From positions 1 through 64,000 of the forward strand of contig NZ_LQIT01000016.1 of the NCBI RefSeq assembly GCF_001499965.1: a stretch of DNA of 64,000 nt. The letters are read 5' to 3'. The stretch is from Mycobacterium sp. GA-2829 (lineage in GTDB: Bacteria > Actinomycetota > Actinomycetes > Mycobacteriales > Mycobacteriaceae). Position 1 is the first letter of the stretch. Every line of letters begins with the position of its first letter. The notes below the pieces were generated by a model. That model was not told the origin of the DNA. It searched no databases and was given only the letters and a program-made list of their open reading frames with translations. This document shows positions 49,297-57,293 of the stretch, in pieces. The position numbers and the translations under genes are program-made.

Positions 49297-50115
49297 ATGT
49301 CCAGTCGGACCGTCGAACGCCGGTCGGCCGCGACGTTGTTGCTGCCGGTCGCAGTGAGTCTGGCGACGGCGGCCACGCTGTTCGTCAACTACCTCGCCAA
49401 CGGGTTGCCGATCAACGGACAGACCACCGGCGACGTCACCCGCCGCTTCGAGGTGTACTTCGTCCCGGCCGGCTACGTGTTCTCGATCTGGAGCGTCATC
49501 TACCTCGGGCTGATCGCCTACAGCGTCTACCTCAGCCTGAGTTCCGCACGCGGACACCGCGACAGCGGCGCGGCCCGCGTGATCGCGCCCTGGTATCTCG
49601 TGACCGCCGTGGCCAACTGCACGTGGCTGTTCGCCTGGCACCACAACCGATTCCCGCTGAGCATGCTGTTGATGGTCGTGCTGCTGGGGTCGCTCATCGC
49701 CATCTACCGACTGCAGGCGATGCGGCCCGCCACCTCGCGGGTCGAGTTCTGGACGGTGCACATCCCGTTCCGCGTCTACCTGGGCTGGATCTCGGTGGCG
49801 ACCATCGCCAACGCGACGATCACGCTCGACGATGCGGGTTGGTCCGGGTTCGGGCTCTCCGAACCGACGTGGGGCGCGATCATGGTGGTGGTCGCCGGCG
49901 CGCTCGGTTTGACGGTGGCGTACCTGCACCGCGACATCGCCTATGCGCTGGTGTTGATCTGGGCGCTGATCGGCATCGCGGTGCGCCTGCACGAGTCGAC
50001 CCCTGTGCTCGTCGCCTCGCTCACGGGTGCGGCGGCGCTGGCGGTGAGCGTGGTCGTGCTGGCTCAGCGCCGGAATCGCGGCAGTTCGGTGGCCAGCTCG
50101 TCGAACACGGCCTGA
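49297..50115 (+). CDS. TspO/MBR-like membrane protein
   Basis: This 272-residue protein has seven or more membrane helices and a TspO-like core (VPAGYVFSIWSVIYLGLIAYSVYL, ANCTWLFAWHHN, VEFWTVHIPFRVYLGWISVATIAN). It is longer than the ~160-residue TspO proteins. Such TspO/tryptophan-rich sensory relatives bind tetrapyrroles in several species. The ATG follows GAGGAG by 7 nt. Its last 52 bp overlap the convergent heme oxygenase gene, a pairing that fits heme or porphyrin handling. Confidence 0.8.
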   Translation: MSSRTVERRSAATLLLPVAVSLATAATLFVNYLANGLPINGQTTGDVTRRFEVYFVPAGYVFSIWSVIYLGLIAYSVYLSLSSARGHRDSGAARVIAPWYLVTAVANCTWLFAWHHNRFPLSMLLMVVLLGSLIAIYRLQAMRPATSRVEFWTVHIPFRVYLGWISVATIANATITLDDAGWSGFGLSEPTWGAIMVVVAGALGLTVAYLHRDIAYALVLIWALIGIAVRLHESTPVLVASLTGAAALAVSVVVLAQRRNRGSSVASSSNTA

Positions 50116-50714
50116 TTGAGGCCGAACGCGATCCGCACCTCGTCCACCACGCGGTCGACGTCGGCGGCGGCGAGACCGAGACCGTCGAGGCGGTCGCGAT
50201 ACCGATCCTTGTACGGTTTGACCCGCATCGGGAATGCGTAGAAAGCCAAACCCGCACCGCGCAGGCCGAATTCGCGGTCGAGGATTCTGCCCATGGCCTG
50301 TCCGCCGGACAGGTCGCCGAGGTAGCGGGTGTAGTGGTGGGCGAGCACCGCACCGCCCCAGGACGCCTCGGCGATCCGGTCCCGATAGCGTTGCGCCGCC
50401 GGTGAATCGATGTCATGGCCGGCTCCCGGCGCCCAGTGCCGCAGGTCGGCGTCGATGGCCGGTAGCCGCTCGAGCGCCGGATCGTGGATCGCGGCCGCCA
50501 GTGGATCGGCGCGGTGGGCACGGACGGTGTCCTCGAGCGCCTCGTAGATCATCCGCAGCCGCAGCAGGTATTCGGCGTACCCCGCTGCGTTGACCCGGCC
50601 CGCGAGCAGTTCGGTCACGAAGGGTGACTGTTCGGCGGCGTCGTGTTCGCTTGCCGAACCCTCCTTCATCGCGACGGACAACGGCCGGATGGCCTCGGCG
50701 GTGCTCGGCCGCAT
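50064..50714 (-). CDS. Heme oxygenase (biliverdin-producing)
   Basis: This 216-residue soluble helical protein has the heme oxygenase hallmarks: proximal His in SEHDAAEQS near residue 24 and the distal-helix motif LAHHYTRYLGDLSGGQ. It should open heme to biliverdin, CO and iron, using an external reductase. Mycobacteria also have MhuD-type enzymes; this one is the canonical HmuO fold. It is divergent from a TetR gene behind a palindrome, and convergent with the TspO-like gene. Confidence 0.9.
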   Translation of the reverse strand: MRPSTAEAIRPLSVAMKEGSASEHDAAEQSPFVTELLAGRVNAAGYAEYLLRLRMIYEALEDTVRAHRADPLAAAIHDPALERLPAIDADLRHWAPGAGHDIDSPAAQRYRDRIAEASWGGAVLAHHYTRYLGDLSGGQAMGRILDREFGLRGAGLAFYAFPMRVKPYKDRYRDRLDGLGLAAADVDRVVDEVRIAFGLNQAVFDELATELPRFRR

Positions 50715-50773
50715 GGTGGCTCCAGTGGTCGGCGGACGGGTGGGCGTCGGACGTCAGCCTAGCGGCCGCATAG

Positions 50774-50789
50774 CAGAGCACCTGCTCTG
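50774..50789. promoter_or_regulatory. TetR operator CAGAGCA-CC-TGCTCTG
   Basis: Perfect 7-bp arms with a 2-bp centre lie between heme oxygenase and the divergent TetR gene. TATTGT (50791-50796) follows and is the probable -10 of the TetR gene, so binding would block it and could silence heme oxygenase too. Confidence 0.7.
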
Positions 50790-50802
50790 TTATTGTGCGT
50801 GC

Positions 50803-51426
50803 GTGCCCCGCCCACGCGTCATCGACCTCGACCCCTTGCTGGATGCGGCAGAGCAGCTGGCTGCCGAGTCGGGGCCGCGCGCGGTGACCATCCGCGCGCT
50901 GTCTGCCCGCACGGAGGTGTCCAACGGGGCGATCTACCACGCCTTCGGATCGCGCGGCGGCCTGCTGGGCCGGGTCTGGCTGCGCGCTGCCCGGCGGTAC
51001 CTCGACGAGCAGCGAAAAGCGCTCGACGCGAACACCTCCGCGGTGGAAGCCGTGGTCGCGGCGGCGGACTGCCCCGCCACATTCCTCGATCGTCACCCCG
51101 CCTCGGCGCGCTACCTGCTCGCGCTGTCCCGCGACGAGTTGCTCGGGTCCGGCGAACTTCCCGCCCCGCTGGCCGACGAACTGCGAACCCTCGACGCCGA
51201 ACTCACCGCGCTGCTGGTCGACCTGACCGAACGCATGTGGGGCCGTCGCGACCGGAACGCGGTCGCGGCGATCCGCACGTGTGTGGTCGAACTCCCGACG
51301 GCCCTGCTCATCCACGGGCCTCAGCCACCCGGCCTGGCCGCCCGCGAACGCCTGGCCGCCGCGGTCCGCGCGGTGCTGGCGCTCACTCCGCCGACACCGA
51401 AACCGACAGTGAAGGAACCGATATGA
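50803..51426 (+). CDS. TetR/AcrR-family regulator of the heme oxygenase locus
   Basis: This 207-residue protein has a helix-turn-helix about 25-55 (VTIRALSARTEVSNGAIYHAFGSRGGL) and a TetR-type C-terminal domain. GTG 50803 is exactly 6 nt after TATTGT, indicating a leaderless mRNA. Its stop overlaps the start of the DUF4442-like gene as ATGA. Given its neighbours, the ligand may be heme or a lipid-derived signal. Confidence 0.87.
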   Translation: MPRPRVIDLDPLLDAAEQLAAESGPRAVTIRALSARTEVSNGAIYHAFGSRGGLLGRVWLRAARRYLDEQRKALDANTSAVEAVVAAADCPATFLDRHPASARYLLALSRDELLGSGELPAPLADELRTLDAELTALLVDLTERMWGRRDRNAVAAIRTCVVELPTALLIHGPQPPGLAARERLAAAVRAVLALTPPTPKPTVKEPI

Positions 51427-51902
51427 CCGCCCCCGTCAGCCCCAACCTCAAGATCTGGAACACCCTGCGGAAGGTCCCGCTGGGGAAGTGGTTCTTCAGC
51501 CAGGCGGTGTGCGTCAAGGCCCCGTTCTTCCGGACCGTCCACCCGACCGTCGAGGAACTCCGCGCCGGCTACTGCCGGGCAACGGCGCCGAATCGGCGCG
51601 GGGTGCACAACCATCTGGGATCGTTCCACGCGATCGCCTCGTGCAACATGGCGGAACTGGCCGGCGGTTTGATGACCGACGCCACGGTGCCCGCCACGCA
51701 CCGGTGGATCCCGGTCGGGATGACCGTCGAGTACAAGACGCAGGCGCGGACCGCGGTCACGGCCACCGCGCGGCTGGACTCGATCCCCGAATTCGACGAC
51801 GCGCCAGTCGAACTCGTCGTTCCCGTCGAGATCAGCGACGCCGAGGGCACCGTCTTCGTGACCGCCCGCATCACGATGCGGGTCTCACCCAAGCGCCGCT
51901 AG
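51423..51902 (+). CDS. DUF4442-like hotdog-fold protein (putative thioesterase)
   Basis: This 159-residue protein has the hotdog pattern: a long helix region with FHAIASCNMAELAGGLM followed by strands (GMTVEYKTQARTAVTATARL, VEISDAEGTVFVTARITMRV). Related DUF4442 and PaaI-like proteins are acyl-CoA thioesterases. The start overlaps the TetR stop by 4 bp, so both are on one mRNA. Its end overlaps the convergent SCO6745-like gene by 4 bp. Confidence 0.75.
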   Translation: MTAPVSPNLKIWNTLRKVPLGKWFFSQAVCVKAPFFRTVHPTVEELRAGYCRATAPNRRGVHNHLGSFHAIASCNMAELAGGLMTDATVPATHRWIPVGMTVEYKTQARTAVTATARLDSIPEFDDAPVELVVPVEISDAEGTVFVTARITMRVSPKRR

Positions 51903-52657
51903 CTCGGGACGTTGATCTTCAGCGTCGCCAGCGCGGCGGCACTGAGCCGGGCGAGCTCCTCAACCTCCGCTGAAATCAGTGAGGCAGAGAACAACTCGGT
52001 CATCCGCCGGTTCGTCGCCGCCTCGGCGTCGTCGTAGCGGTCCTTCTTGCCCGCGCCATCGGCGAACGGCTCCGGCCAGCCGAACATCGCGGCGTACTTC
52101 GGCCCTTTGTTGAGCATGTGCGCCTCGATCGGCGTGATGCCCGACAGCGACAGGGCGTTGAAGTGCAGCCCGGCGCGCAACTCCCGCAGCACGAACATCA
52201 CCTGCAGCGTCCGGGCGGGGGTGTCGTCGGCGAGCGGCATCGCCCGCCAGCCCGCGTACAGCGGCAGCCCGGCGATCGGTGTTGCCGCGATCAGCTTCTC
52301 CCCCAGCTCGGCGATACGCGCCAAACCGTCTGCGCCGCTGAGGTACTTGCGGCCGAAATCGGCGGTCTGGTCCCAGTACACCTGCGACGCACCGGCCGCC
52401 CCGCGCACCTTGACGCCCTCCTCCCACAGCGCCGCCAACCCCGTCGGCTCGAACACCGCGAACACCGCGGCGACCGTCGCGCCGGTGGCTTCGCCCAGGA
52501 CACCGCCGCGGCCGGCGACGTAGCCCGCGAGCGGGTTCTCGTAGCCGGCGGCCACGCTCGCGCCGTAGGTCTCCGGATGCAGCATGAACACCGCGACGGC
52601 CTTCTCGATGGCCGCGCCGGCGGTCGCGACAGCGTCGGTGATGTCGGAACTGGTCAT
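51899..52657 (-). CDS. SCO6745-like protein of unknown function
   Basis: This 252-residue largely helical soluble protein, with FMLHPETYGASVAAGYENP near the front and HFNALSLSGITPIEAHMLNKG later, resembles the actinobacterial SCO6745 family. No catalytic motif or known fold is assigned by eye. TACCCT ends 6 nt before the ATG, so the mRNA is likely leaderless. Confidence 0.72.
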   Translation of the reverse strand: MTSSDITDAVATAGAAIEKAVAVFMLHPETYGASVAAGYENPLAGYVAGRGGVLGEATGATVAAVFAVFEPTGLAALWEEGVKVRGAAGASQVYWDQTADFGRKYLSGADGLARIAELGEKLIAATPIAGLPLYAGWRAMPLADDTPARTLQVMFVLRELRAGLHFNALSLSGITPIEAHMLNKGPKYAAMFGWPEPFADGAGKKDRYDDAEAATNRRMTELFSASLISAEVEELARLSAAALATLKINVPS

Positions 52658-52974
52658 ATCGAGAGGGTAGGGCACAGCTCCGTCTAGGCACCCTCGCTGT
52701 TGGTGCACGATCAGGAGCGCTCACCGCTCGTAAACGTGCACAAGTCGCCGTACAGCCCGTAGCCCGCATCCCGGTCGCTGGTCTCCGAGACGATCCCCCG
52801 GCTCCGAGGACGCGCCAAGTTCGACCTCGAGATCGTGGGGAGGACCATCGTCGAGGTGCTTCGAGTGCCGCCCGGCGGCTGGTGCGGGGCGCCCGTTGAG
52901 TCTGCGAGGTCGCACGGTCGCCGTATGAGTCATCCCGCACACATCGGGTACACCGCGGAACACAAGGAGGTGTC
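52658..52974. other. Gene-free stretch with one possible short reading frame
   Basis: Besides the divergent promoter of the SCO6745-like gene, this holds a plus-strand frame open from about 52763 to a TGA at 52976-52978, ending GYTAEHKEVS. That stop overlaps the GTG of the following small gene (GTGA) and could be the end of a coupled short gene or a gene relic, but no good start was found. The rest shows nothing I recognise. Confidence 0.4.
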
Positions 52975-53199
52975 GTGAAAGAGGTGTGGGAAGTCGTCGT
53001 GGCAGATCTCTACGACCGAGGCGATCCGAGCAACGGTGCAGAAGAGCGATCCCTCGTCCAGAGCTCGGAGGGCGAGGCGCGGCGTGTATTTGCCGACAGG
53101 ACAGCCGAAGCTTCCGAGCATGGGCATCAGTACGTGAAATTGCGATGCAACGGCAAGGACGTTGAGTCGTGGCCACAGGCCACCGGGTGGACTGTCTAG
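52975..53199 (+). CDS. Small protein of 74 residues with a near-perfect Shine-Dalgarno
   Basis: GTG at 52975 follows AAGGAGG by 5 nt, the strongest ribosome binding site in this part of the window. The product is 74 residues with an alternating strand/helix pattern (KEVWEVVVADLYDRG, EGEARRVFADRTAEAS, YVKLRCNGKDVESW). No membrane segment or known motif is seen. I do not recognise the family. It sits beside an SDR relic. Confidence 0.55.
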   Translation: MKEVWEVVVADLYDRGDPSNGAEERSLVQSSEGEARRVFADRTAEASEHGHQYVKLRCNGKDVESWPQATGWTV

Positions 53200-53211
53200 C
53201 GCGGACTGCCC

Positions 53212-53421
53212 GAAGTCGGGACAGTCAGTCGCGTCGTGGTTGTACCCGGTGAGCAGCATGTGGCCGGCGTCGACGACGAGCATGTGGCCGGTCACGCGCT
53301 TGGCCAGGTGCGAATCCAGGAACACCGCGGCGTCGGCGACCTCACCGAGCTCCAGCAGCGCCACGCCCTTGGTGGGGTTGAAGTGCTTGGCGCCCTGGCG
53401 AGCAGAACCCTGTGAAGAGGT
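53212..53421 (-). pseudogene. C-terminal relic of an SDR oxidoreductase
   Basis: On the minus strand a frame reads GAKHFNPTKGVALLELGEV, ADAAVFLDSHLAKRVTGHML, VVDAGHMLLTGYNHD. This is the cofactor/C-terminal end seen in many SDRs (EVADAAVFL...VTGHMLVVDAG). No TGxxxGxG front, Tyr-Lys active site or start codon is present, so the gene has lost its 5' part. The remaining part of 53200-53513 holds no other gene. Confidence 0.65.
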
Positions 53422-53513
53422 AGTCGTGCCGGTGTGACAGTGACAACGCCTGGCCGGTTCTCGGGGCTTTCGGTCAGGGAATATCTCGCTGCGTCGCAGT
53501 CGTTGGTGGCGGG

Positions 53514-53942
53514 GTGACCGAACACGCAGAGCTGAGCCCCACCGACTGGGTCCGTGATCAGACCCAGCGCATCCTCGAACAAGGCACCACCGATGGCGTC
53601 GAGGTCTTCGACCGCCCGGTCGTCCTGTTCACCACCACCGGCGCCCAGTCCGGCAAGAAGCGGTACGTCCCGCTCATGCGGGTCGAGGAGAACGGTCGCT
53701 ACGCGATGGTCGCGTCCAAGGGCGGCGACCCCAAGCACCCGAGCTGGTACTTCAACGTCAAGGCGAACCCCTCGGTGACGGTCCAGGACGGGGACACGGT
53801 CTTCGAGGGCGTCGCCCGCGAGATCGGGGGCGACGAACGGGAGCACTGGTGGGCGCTCGCCGTCGCCGCGTATCCGCCCTACGCCGAGTACCAGACCAAG
53901 ACGTCGCGGCAGATTCCCGTGTTCCTCGTCGACCCGGTCTAG
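53514..53942 (+). CDS. F420-dependent nitroreductase-family (DDN-type) oxidoreductase
   Basis: This 142-residue protein has the DDN split-barrel landmarks: LFTTTGAQSGKKRYVPLMRV, then YAMVASKGGDPKHPSWYFNV and later AVAAYPPYAEYQTKT. In mycobacteria such proteins bind deazaflavin F420 and reduce quinones or nitroimidazoles. The GTG at 53514 was used. Its end overlaps the convergent aldo/keto reductase gene by 4 bp. Confidence 0.87.
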   Translation: MTEHAELSPTDWVRDQTQRILEQGTTDGVEVFDRPVVLFTTTGAQSGKKRYVPLMRVEENGRYAMVASKGGDPKHPSWYFNVKANPSVTVQDGDTVFEGVAREIGGDEREHWWALAVAAYPPYAEYQTKTSRQIPVFLVDPV

Positions 53943-54793
53943 ATATCCAGGTCGGCCGGCAGCTCGATGTCGGCCACGGCCAGGTTCTCCTCGAGATGCG
54001 CGAGCGAGGAGGTGCCCGGGATCAGCAGCACGTTGGGCGCCACGTTCAGCGTCCACGCCAGTGCGATCTGCGCCGGGGTGCGGTTCAGTTCGGCCGCAAC
54101 ACGTTTGATCGTCGGATGTCCCAGTACCGGGTTGTCGGCGACGAATGCCGACCCCAGCGGGAAGAACGGCACGAACGCGATGTTCCGCTCGATGCACAGG
54201 TCGAGCACCGGCTGGGCGCTCCGCTCGGCGAGGTTGTACGCGTTCTGCACGCACACGATCTCGGCGCGCTCCAGCGCGATCTCGAGGTGGGCGCGGGAGA
54301 TGTTGCTCAGCCCGATTCCGGCGATCAGACCCTCGTCGCGGGCGGCGACCATCGCGTCGAGTTGCCGGTCGAACAGCGCACGGTCGACCGCGGCACCGCC
54401 CGCCTCGTCACCGAACACCCGCAGGTTCACCGCCGCGAGCCGGTCGACACCCAGGGTCGCCAGGTTGGCCTCGATGTCGCGCCGCAACTCGTCGGGTTCC
54501 TGGGCCGGCAGCCAGTTGGCCTGATCGTCGCGCACGGCGCCGACCTTGCTGACCAGCGCCAGGTTCTCCGGGTACGGATGCAGCGCCTCGCGGATCAGTT
54601 CGTTGGAGACGTTCGGCCCGTAGAACTGGGCGGTGTCGATGTGGTCGACACCGAGTTCGACCGCGCGGCGCAGCACCGCGAGCGCCTGGTCGTGGTCGCG
54701 GGGCGGCCCGAACACACCGGGGCCGGGCAGCTGCATGGCGCCGAAGCCGACGCGTCGCACGGTGAAGCGGCCGAGGGGGAACGTCTTCGACAT
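53939..54793 (-). CDS. Aldo/keto reductase
   Basis: This 284-residue AKR barrel has DHIDTAQFYGPNVSNE (catalytic Asp/Tyr region), LVSKVGAV (Lys), IGLSNISRAHLE and a C-terminal NADPH-binding part (LLIPGTSSLAHLEENL). It lacks obvious export signals. It should reduce aldehydes or ketones with NADPH. It is divergent from a MarR gene, with an inverted repeat between them, so it is likely induced by a reactive carbonyl or similar compound. Confidence 0.87.
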   Translation of the reverse strand: MSKTFPLGRFTVRRVGFGAMQLPGPGVFGPPRDHDQALAVLRRAVELGVDHIDTAQFYGPNVSNELIREALHPYPENLALVSKVGAVRDDQANWLPAQEPDELRRDIEANLATLGVDRLAAVNLRVFGDEAGGAAVDRALFDRQLDAMVAARDEGLIAGIGLSNISRAHLEIALERAEIVCVQNAYNLAERSAQPVLDLCIERNIAFVPFFPLGSAFVADNPVLGHPTIKRVAAELNRTPAQIALAWTLNVAPNVLLIPGTSSLAHLEENLAVADIELPADLDI

Positions 54794-54825
54794 GGCGGAG
54801 CCTTTCGTAGTTACTTCGGTCTCTA

Positions 54826-54860
54826 ACTATCTGTCATCAAACTATATGAAGGCTGATAGT
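54826..54860. promoter_or_regulatory. MarR-type inverted repeat between AKR and MarR genes
   Basis: ACTATCTGTCATCA (54826-54839) and TGAAGGCTGATAGT (54847-54860) are inverted copies (11 of 14) around a 7-bp AT-rich spacer. The placement between divergent genes suits a MarR dimer binding site. Confidence 0.6.
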
Positions 54861-54889
54861 CTGGTCAACCGATTCCGAGGAGTTTTTCC

Positions 54890-55333
54890 GTGTCCGACCA
54901 GCAAGCGACTGACCGAAACGCGGCCGCCGCGCTCGCCGACGCGTTCGGCCGTGCGGCCAAGTCGGTGGTCCGGACCTTCGACGAGCGCCTCGGCGACAGC
55001 GGCGTGTCCACTCCCCGCTCCAAACTCCTCTCCGAGATCGAACGGATGCAACCGGTCCGGTCCGCGGAGGTCGCGCGGGCCGTGGGCGTCACCCAGGCCA
55101 CCGCCTCCAGTCTGGTGGACGCGCTGGTGCGGGAAGGTCTGGTCGCCCGCGCACCCGACCCCGACGACCGCCGCGCCGTGCGGTTGACCACCACTGTCGC
55201 CGGCCGGGAGCAGGCCCGCGCCTGGCGGGGGCAGTACACCGAGGCCGCGCACGCGATGTTCTCGTGCCTCGATCCCGACGAGGTCCGGCAGCTCACCGCG
55301 CTGCTGACCAAGCTCGGCGACGGCCTGGCCTGA
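54890..55333 (+). CDS. MarR-family regulator
   Basis: This 147-residue protein has a winged helix-turn-helix (about 45-110; VRSAEVARAVGVTQATASSLVDALVREGLVARAPDPDDRRAVRL) with the usual wing DDRR. A GTG start at 54890 was used. It is expected to repress the divergent aldo/keto reductase and itself. The dehydratase gene begins 24 nt downstream but has its own promoter-like box. Confidence 0.86.
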   Translation: MSDQQATDRNAAAALADAFGRAAKSVVRTFDERLGDSGVSTPRSKLLSEIERMQPVRSAEVARAVGVTQATASSLVDALVREGLVARAPDPDDRRAVRLTTTVAGREQARAWRGQYTEAAHAMFSCLDPDEVRQLTALLTKLGDGLA

Positions 55334-55356
55334 CCCGCCGGTTACTGTGTGAATTC

Positions 55357-56388
55357 ATGACTGCAGCACCAGACGCGTCGCCGCTCGAAGCCCGGGTCGG
55401 CCACTTCTACCAGATGGACACCACGTATCTGGTGGGCCGCGAGAAGGTCCGCGAATACGCGCGTGCCGTGCAGGACTACCACCCGGCGCACTGGGACGTC
55501 GACGCCGCGGCGAAGCTCGGCTACTCCGGGCTGGTGGCGCCGCTGACGTTCACCTCCGCACCCGGTATGCAGTGCAACCGCCGGATGTTCGAGGAGATCG
55601 TCGTCGGCTACGACACCTACCTGCAGACCGAGGAGGTCTTCGAACAGCACCGCCCGATCGTCGACGGCGACGAACTGGTCATCGACGTCGAGCTGACGTC
55701 AGTGCGCAGGATCGCCGGCCGGGACATGATCACCGTCACCAACACGTTCACCGACACCCAGGGCGAGCGGGTGCACACCCTGCACACCACGGTCGTGGGC
55801 GTCACCGCCGACGACATCGACGCCGGGGTCAAGGCCGCCGTGCAGAACGCGATGATGCACGACGTCGACTTCTCCGGGGTCGGCAGCCTCGACGGCCACT
55901 ACGAGAAGGAAGTACGCCCCGAGGGGGAGATCCGCATCGCCCAGGGCGGGGTGACCCGCACCCCGGGCACACCGTCGTTCGACGACGTGAAGGTCGGCGA
56001 CGAGCTCCCGGTGCGACACACCCGCCTGTCGCGCGGCGACCTGGTGAACTACGCCGGTGTCGCCGGTGACGCCAACCCGATCCACTGGGACGAGGACATC
56101 GCCAAGCTGGCCGGGCTGCCCGACGTGATCGCCCACGGCATGCTCACCATGGGCCTCGGCGCCGGGTTCGTGTCGTCCTGGACCGGCGACCCCGGTGCGG
56201 TCACCCGCTACGCGGTGCGGTTGTCGGCCCCGGCGATCGTGTCCGCGAAGGAGGGCGCCGACATCGAGTTCAGCGGCAGGATCAAGTCGCTGGACCCGGA
56301 GACGCGCTCGGGGATCGTCGTCGTCGCGGCGAAGTCGGAGGGCAAGAAGATCTTCGGCCTGGCGACGATGCACGTCCGCTTCAGCTGA
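55357..56388 (+). CDS. Fused HadA/HadB-type (3R)-hydroxyacyl-ACP dehydratase (MaoC family)
   Basis: This 343-residue protein contains two hotdog domains. The first (about 1-170) resembles HadA, with VGREKVREYARAVQDYHPAHWD. The second (about 195-343) is MaoC-like with YAGVAGDANPIHWDEDIAKLAG, which includes the Asp/His catalytic pair. In mycobacteria HadAB performs the dehydration step of mycolic-acid elongation. Fused paralogues like this occur and may back up or specialise that step. TACTGT 8 nt before the ATG suggests a leaderless promoter. Confidence 0.87.
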   Translation: MTAAPDASPLEARVGHFYQMDTTYLVGREKVREYARAVQDYHPAHWDVDAAAKLGYSGLVAPLTFTSAPGMQCNRRMFEEIVVGYDTYLQTEEVFEQHRPIVDGDELVIDVELTSVRRIAGRDMITVTNTFTDTQGERVHTLHTTVVGVTADDIDAGVKAAVQNAMMHDVDFSGVGSLDGHYEKEVRPEGEIRIAQGGVTRTPGTPSFDDVKVGDELPVRHTRLSRGDLVNYAGVAGDANPIHWDEDIAKLAGLPDVIAHGMLTMGLGAGFVSSWTGDPGAVTRYAVRLSAPAIVSAKEGADIEFSGRIKSLDPETRSGIVVVAAKSEGKKIFGLATMHVRFS

Positions 56389-56392
56389 CCGG

Positions 56393-57289
56393 GTGCAACC
56401 TTCCGAGGTCCGATGGCGCGAGCGCAGCCGCATCGTGCGCGCGGTCCGGCTCTGGCGGACCCGCGATCCGCGGACGTTCCGCGACAAGGTGCGGTACAAG
56501 ATGCTGCGCGACCACCGGGCGCTGGTGGTGACGTTCGCCGACAAGGCCGCGGTCCGCGACTACGTCGCGACAACGGTTGGCGGACACATTCTCCCGCATG
56601 TTTTCGCGATCCTCGACGACCCCGCCGACCTGCTCGCGGTAGACCTGCCGGACGCCTACGTCGTCAAGCCGACCCACGGCAGCGGGGCCGCGATCGTGGT
56701 CTCCGACCGGGCGCCGCGCGAGGCCCGGCTGCCGACCACGCCGGGTGACTGGACCTACCGACACGTCCGGCCGGAGTGCGCACCCCGCGAGGAGATCGTC
56801 CGCATCGCCCGCGGCTGGGTCGCGCAGCTGTACGGCCAGGGTCCGAACCGCGAATGGGTGTACGGGCAGATGCCGCGCCGCGTCATCGTCGAGGAACTCC
56901 TGACCGGCGACGACGGCGCGATCCCGGACGACTACAAACTGTTCGTCTTCCACGGCAAGTGTGCCTACATCCAGGTCGACACCGGCCGCTTCGACAGGCG
57001 CACGCGGGACTTCTTCCGCCCGAACTGGGAACACGTACCGCTGCGCGGCGGGCTGCCGTGGGCGGACCCCGTGCCGCCACCACCCGCGCGGCTGGGCGAG
57101 ATGATCGAGCTGGCCGAGAAGCTGGGCGCGGAAACCGATTTCGTGCGTGTTGATCTGTACCACCTCGACGGCCGCATCGTGTTCGGCGAGCTCACCAGCT
57201 TCCCCGCCGGTGGGGACAGCCCGTTCGACCCCGAGCACTTCAACGACGAGTTCGGCGCGCACTGGACGGTGCCGCGGTGCTACCGCTGA
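56393..57289 (+). CDS. TupA-like ATP-grasp protein
   Basis: This 298-residue protein has the ATP-grasp pattern of the TupA family: a Lys-containing strand with VVKPTHGSGAAIVV, VIVEELLTGDDG, DYKLFVFHGKCAYIQVD, and a late GELTSFPAGGDSPF. TupA-like enzymes ligate amino acids onto teichuronopeptide or modify polysaccharide glycans. A GTG start 4 nt after the dehydratase stop implies co-transcription. A surface-polysaccharide role is plausible, particularly with the convergent glycosidase, but the substrate is unknown. Confidence 0.78.
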   Translation: MQPSEVRWRERSRIVRAVRLWRTRDPRTFRDKVRYKMLRDHRALVVTFADKAAVRDYVATTVGGHILPHVFAILDDPADLLAVDLPDAYVVKPTHGSGAAIVVSDRAPREARLPTTPGDWTYRHVRPECAPREEIVRIARGWVAQLYGQGPNREWVYGQMPRRVIVEELLTGDDGAIPDDYKLFVFHGKCAYIQVDTGRFDRRTRDFFRPNWEHVPLRGGLPWADPVPPPPARLGEMIELAEKLGAETDFVRVDLYHLDGRIVFGELTSFPAGGDSPFDPEHFNDEFGAHWTVPRCYR

Positions 57290-57293
57290 GCGG

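Noticed and set aside
52721-53176. Minus-strand frame of 151 codons
   Set aside because: Its composition is shadow-like, there is no Shine-Dalgarno, and the plus-strand 74-residue gene in the same place has a near-perfect one.
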